A DNA stretch of 5,795 bases, from assembly GCA_905214855.1 (NCBI GenBank), contig CAJMNU010000096.1, forward strand, positions 1 through 5,795. The letters run 5' to 3'. Within the stretch, counting starts at the first letter, position 1. Every line of letters begins with the position of its first letter. A model generated the notes under the pieces. It was not told the DNA's origin. It saw only the letters and a program-made list of their open reading frames with translations, and searched no databases. Shown here piece after piece: positions 5,120 through 5,795 of this stretch. Origin of the DNA: an uncultured bacterium (GTDB lineage Bacteria > Bacillota > Clostridia > Lachnospirales > Lachnospiraceae). The position numbers and the translations under genes were made by a program.

Positions 5120-5795
5120 ATGTCCCAAAAGACACAGGAAATCTTGCAGGAAGTCCCCTTGTTTTCAAAAAGGGATATCAAAAAATTGATCCTTCCGCTG
5201 ATTGCAGAACAATTTCTTGCTGTTTTGGTGGGAATGGCAGATACGGTGATGGTCGCACGGGTAGGGGAAAATGCAGTGTCCGGTATCTCAGTCGTGGATT
5301 CGATCAATGTGCTGATCATTAATATACTGGCAGCTTTGGCAACCGGCGGGGCAGTCGCAGCTTCCCAGTATATGGGAAGAAAAGAAGAGAAACTTGCCTG
5401 TCGGGCAGCGGATCAATTAATGTTGGTCGTTGGAAGTCTTTCAGTTTTGGTAAGTGCGTGTTGTCTGATTTGGAATGCACCACTTTTGAGAGGAATTTAT
5501 GGGACACTCGATGAAGAGGTTATGACAAATGCCCGAATCTATTTTTACCTGACAGCATGCTCCTTCCCGTTCCTAGCCATTTATAACGGTGCGGCAGCAA
5601 TCTGTAGGAGTATGGGAAACTCTAAAATCTCCATGAAAGTTTCCTTTGTCATGAACGGGATCAACATAGCAGGAAATGCCATACTCATTTATGGTTTTCA
5701 TATGGGGGTGGCAGGAGCTGGGATTGCTACACTGACGGCACGCTGTGTTGCATCTATCGTGATGCTTTCTGTGGTGAGAAATCCGAAACTTCCAA
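5120..5795 (+). CDS. MATE-family efflux transporter (C-terminus cut by window edge)
   Basis: Inner-membrane antiporter of the MATE (multi antimicrobial extrusion) family, exporting drugs or metabolites in exchange for Na+ or H+; substrate unknown. Seen: 225 codons of about 440-460, covering the first bundle of six membrane segments: roughly residues 23-46, 58-85, 100-120, 140-163, 172-195 and 197-217. Family-like wording includes LILPLIAEQFLAVLVGMADTVMV, GISVVDSINVLIINILAALATGGAVAASQYMG and GVAGAGIATL. The start is uncertain. ATG 5120 has AGGGAGAG about nine bases upstream and gives a normal-length N-terminus. The frame is also open back to ATG 5060, preceded by GGGA at six bases, and to ATG 5048, which would add a charged Glu/Lys/Arg-rich tail of 20 or 24 residues. 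It follows the deacetylase-like gene in the same direction after 205 bases. The frame is intact to the window end. Confidence 0.94.
   Translation, partial: MSQKTQEILQEVPLFSKRDIKKLILPLIAEQFLAVLVGMADTVMVARVGENAVSGISVVDSINVLIINILAALATGGAVAASQYMGRKEEKLACRAADQLMLVVGSLSVLVSACCLIWNAPLLRGIYGTLDEEVMTNARIYFYLTACSFPFLAIYNGAAAICRSMGNSKISMKVSFVMNGINIAGNAILIYGFHMGVAGAGIATLTARCVASIVMLSVVRNPKLP

Noticed and set aside
4999..5507. Minus-strand frames at 4999-5319 and 5319-5507
   Set aside because: Antisense to the MATE gene start and body; no ribosome binding site.
1..5795. CRISPR array, tRNA, rRNA, insertion sequence or phage genes
   Set aside because: No regularly spaced repeats, no tRNA-like cloverleaf arms, and no transposase, integrase or phage-like reading frame seen on either strand.

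Overview
The window looks like a piece of a low-GC Firmicutes chromosome, most likely a gut clostridium of the Lachnospiraceae type. This is an inference from three things: AT-rich intergenic DNA with strong GGAGG ribosome binding sites, a secreted protein with clostridial-style cell-wall-binding repeats, and a MATE transporter whose wording resembles Lachnospiraceae members of that family. The sequence alone cannot fix the species.

Region 1 (1-1691, minus strand) is the front end of a surface-polysaccharide sugar operon. gmd (GDP-mannose 4,6-dehydratase, complete) is followed without a gap by fcl (GDP-L-fucose synthase, cut by the left window edge after 213 codons). Together they convert GDP-mannose to GDP-L-fucose, the donor for fucosylated capsule or exopolysaccharide. 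A candidate extended -10 promoter lies about 130 bases upstream of gmd.

Region 2 (1692-2700) is very AT-rich. It holds one doubtful 98-codon minus-strand reading frame with a second open stretch in the same frame beyond two adjacent stops, possibly a decayed gene. It also holds a roughly 97-base inverted-repeat element that may be the terminator of the next gene or a small palindromic repeat.

Region 3 (2701-3600) encodes a 197-residue secreted protein on the minus strand: a signal peptide, a cell-wall-binding repeat module, an acidic linker and a C-terminal Cys/His metal-site-like module. Its upstream DNA has a perfect TATAAT and a 17-base tandem repeat, and it is divergent from the next gene.

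Region 4 (3601-4914, plus strand) encodes a 437-residue membrane-anchored protein. It looks like a divergent, probably non-catalytic polysaccharide deacetylase (NodB-like) domain split by two low-complexity insertions, one Lys/Glu-rich and one with a Glu/Lys every third residue.

Region 5 (4915-5795, plus strand) holds a short intergenic stretch with a dyad overlapping a candidate -35 element, then the first 225 codons of a MATE-family multidrug/Na+ antiporter that runs off the right edge.

The first four genes share a cell-surface theme (sugar nucleotide supply, wall-binding secreted protein, membrane-anchored deacetylase-like protein). Apart from gmd-fcl, nothing shows that they act as one system.
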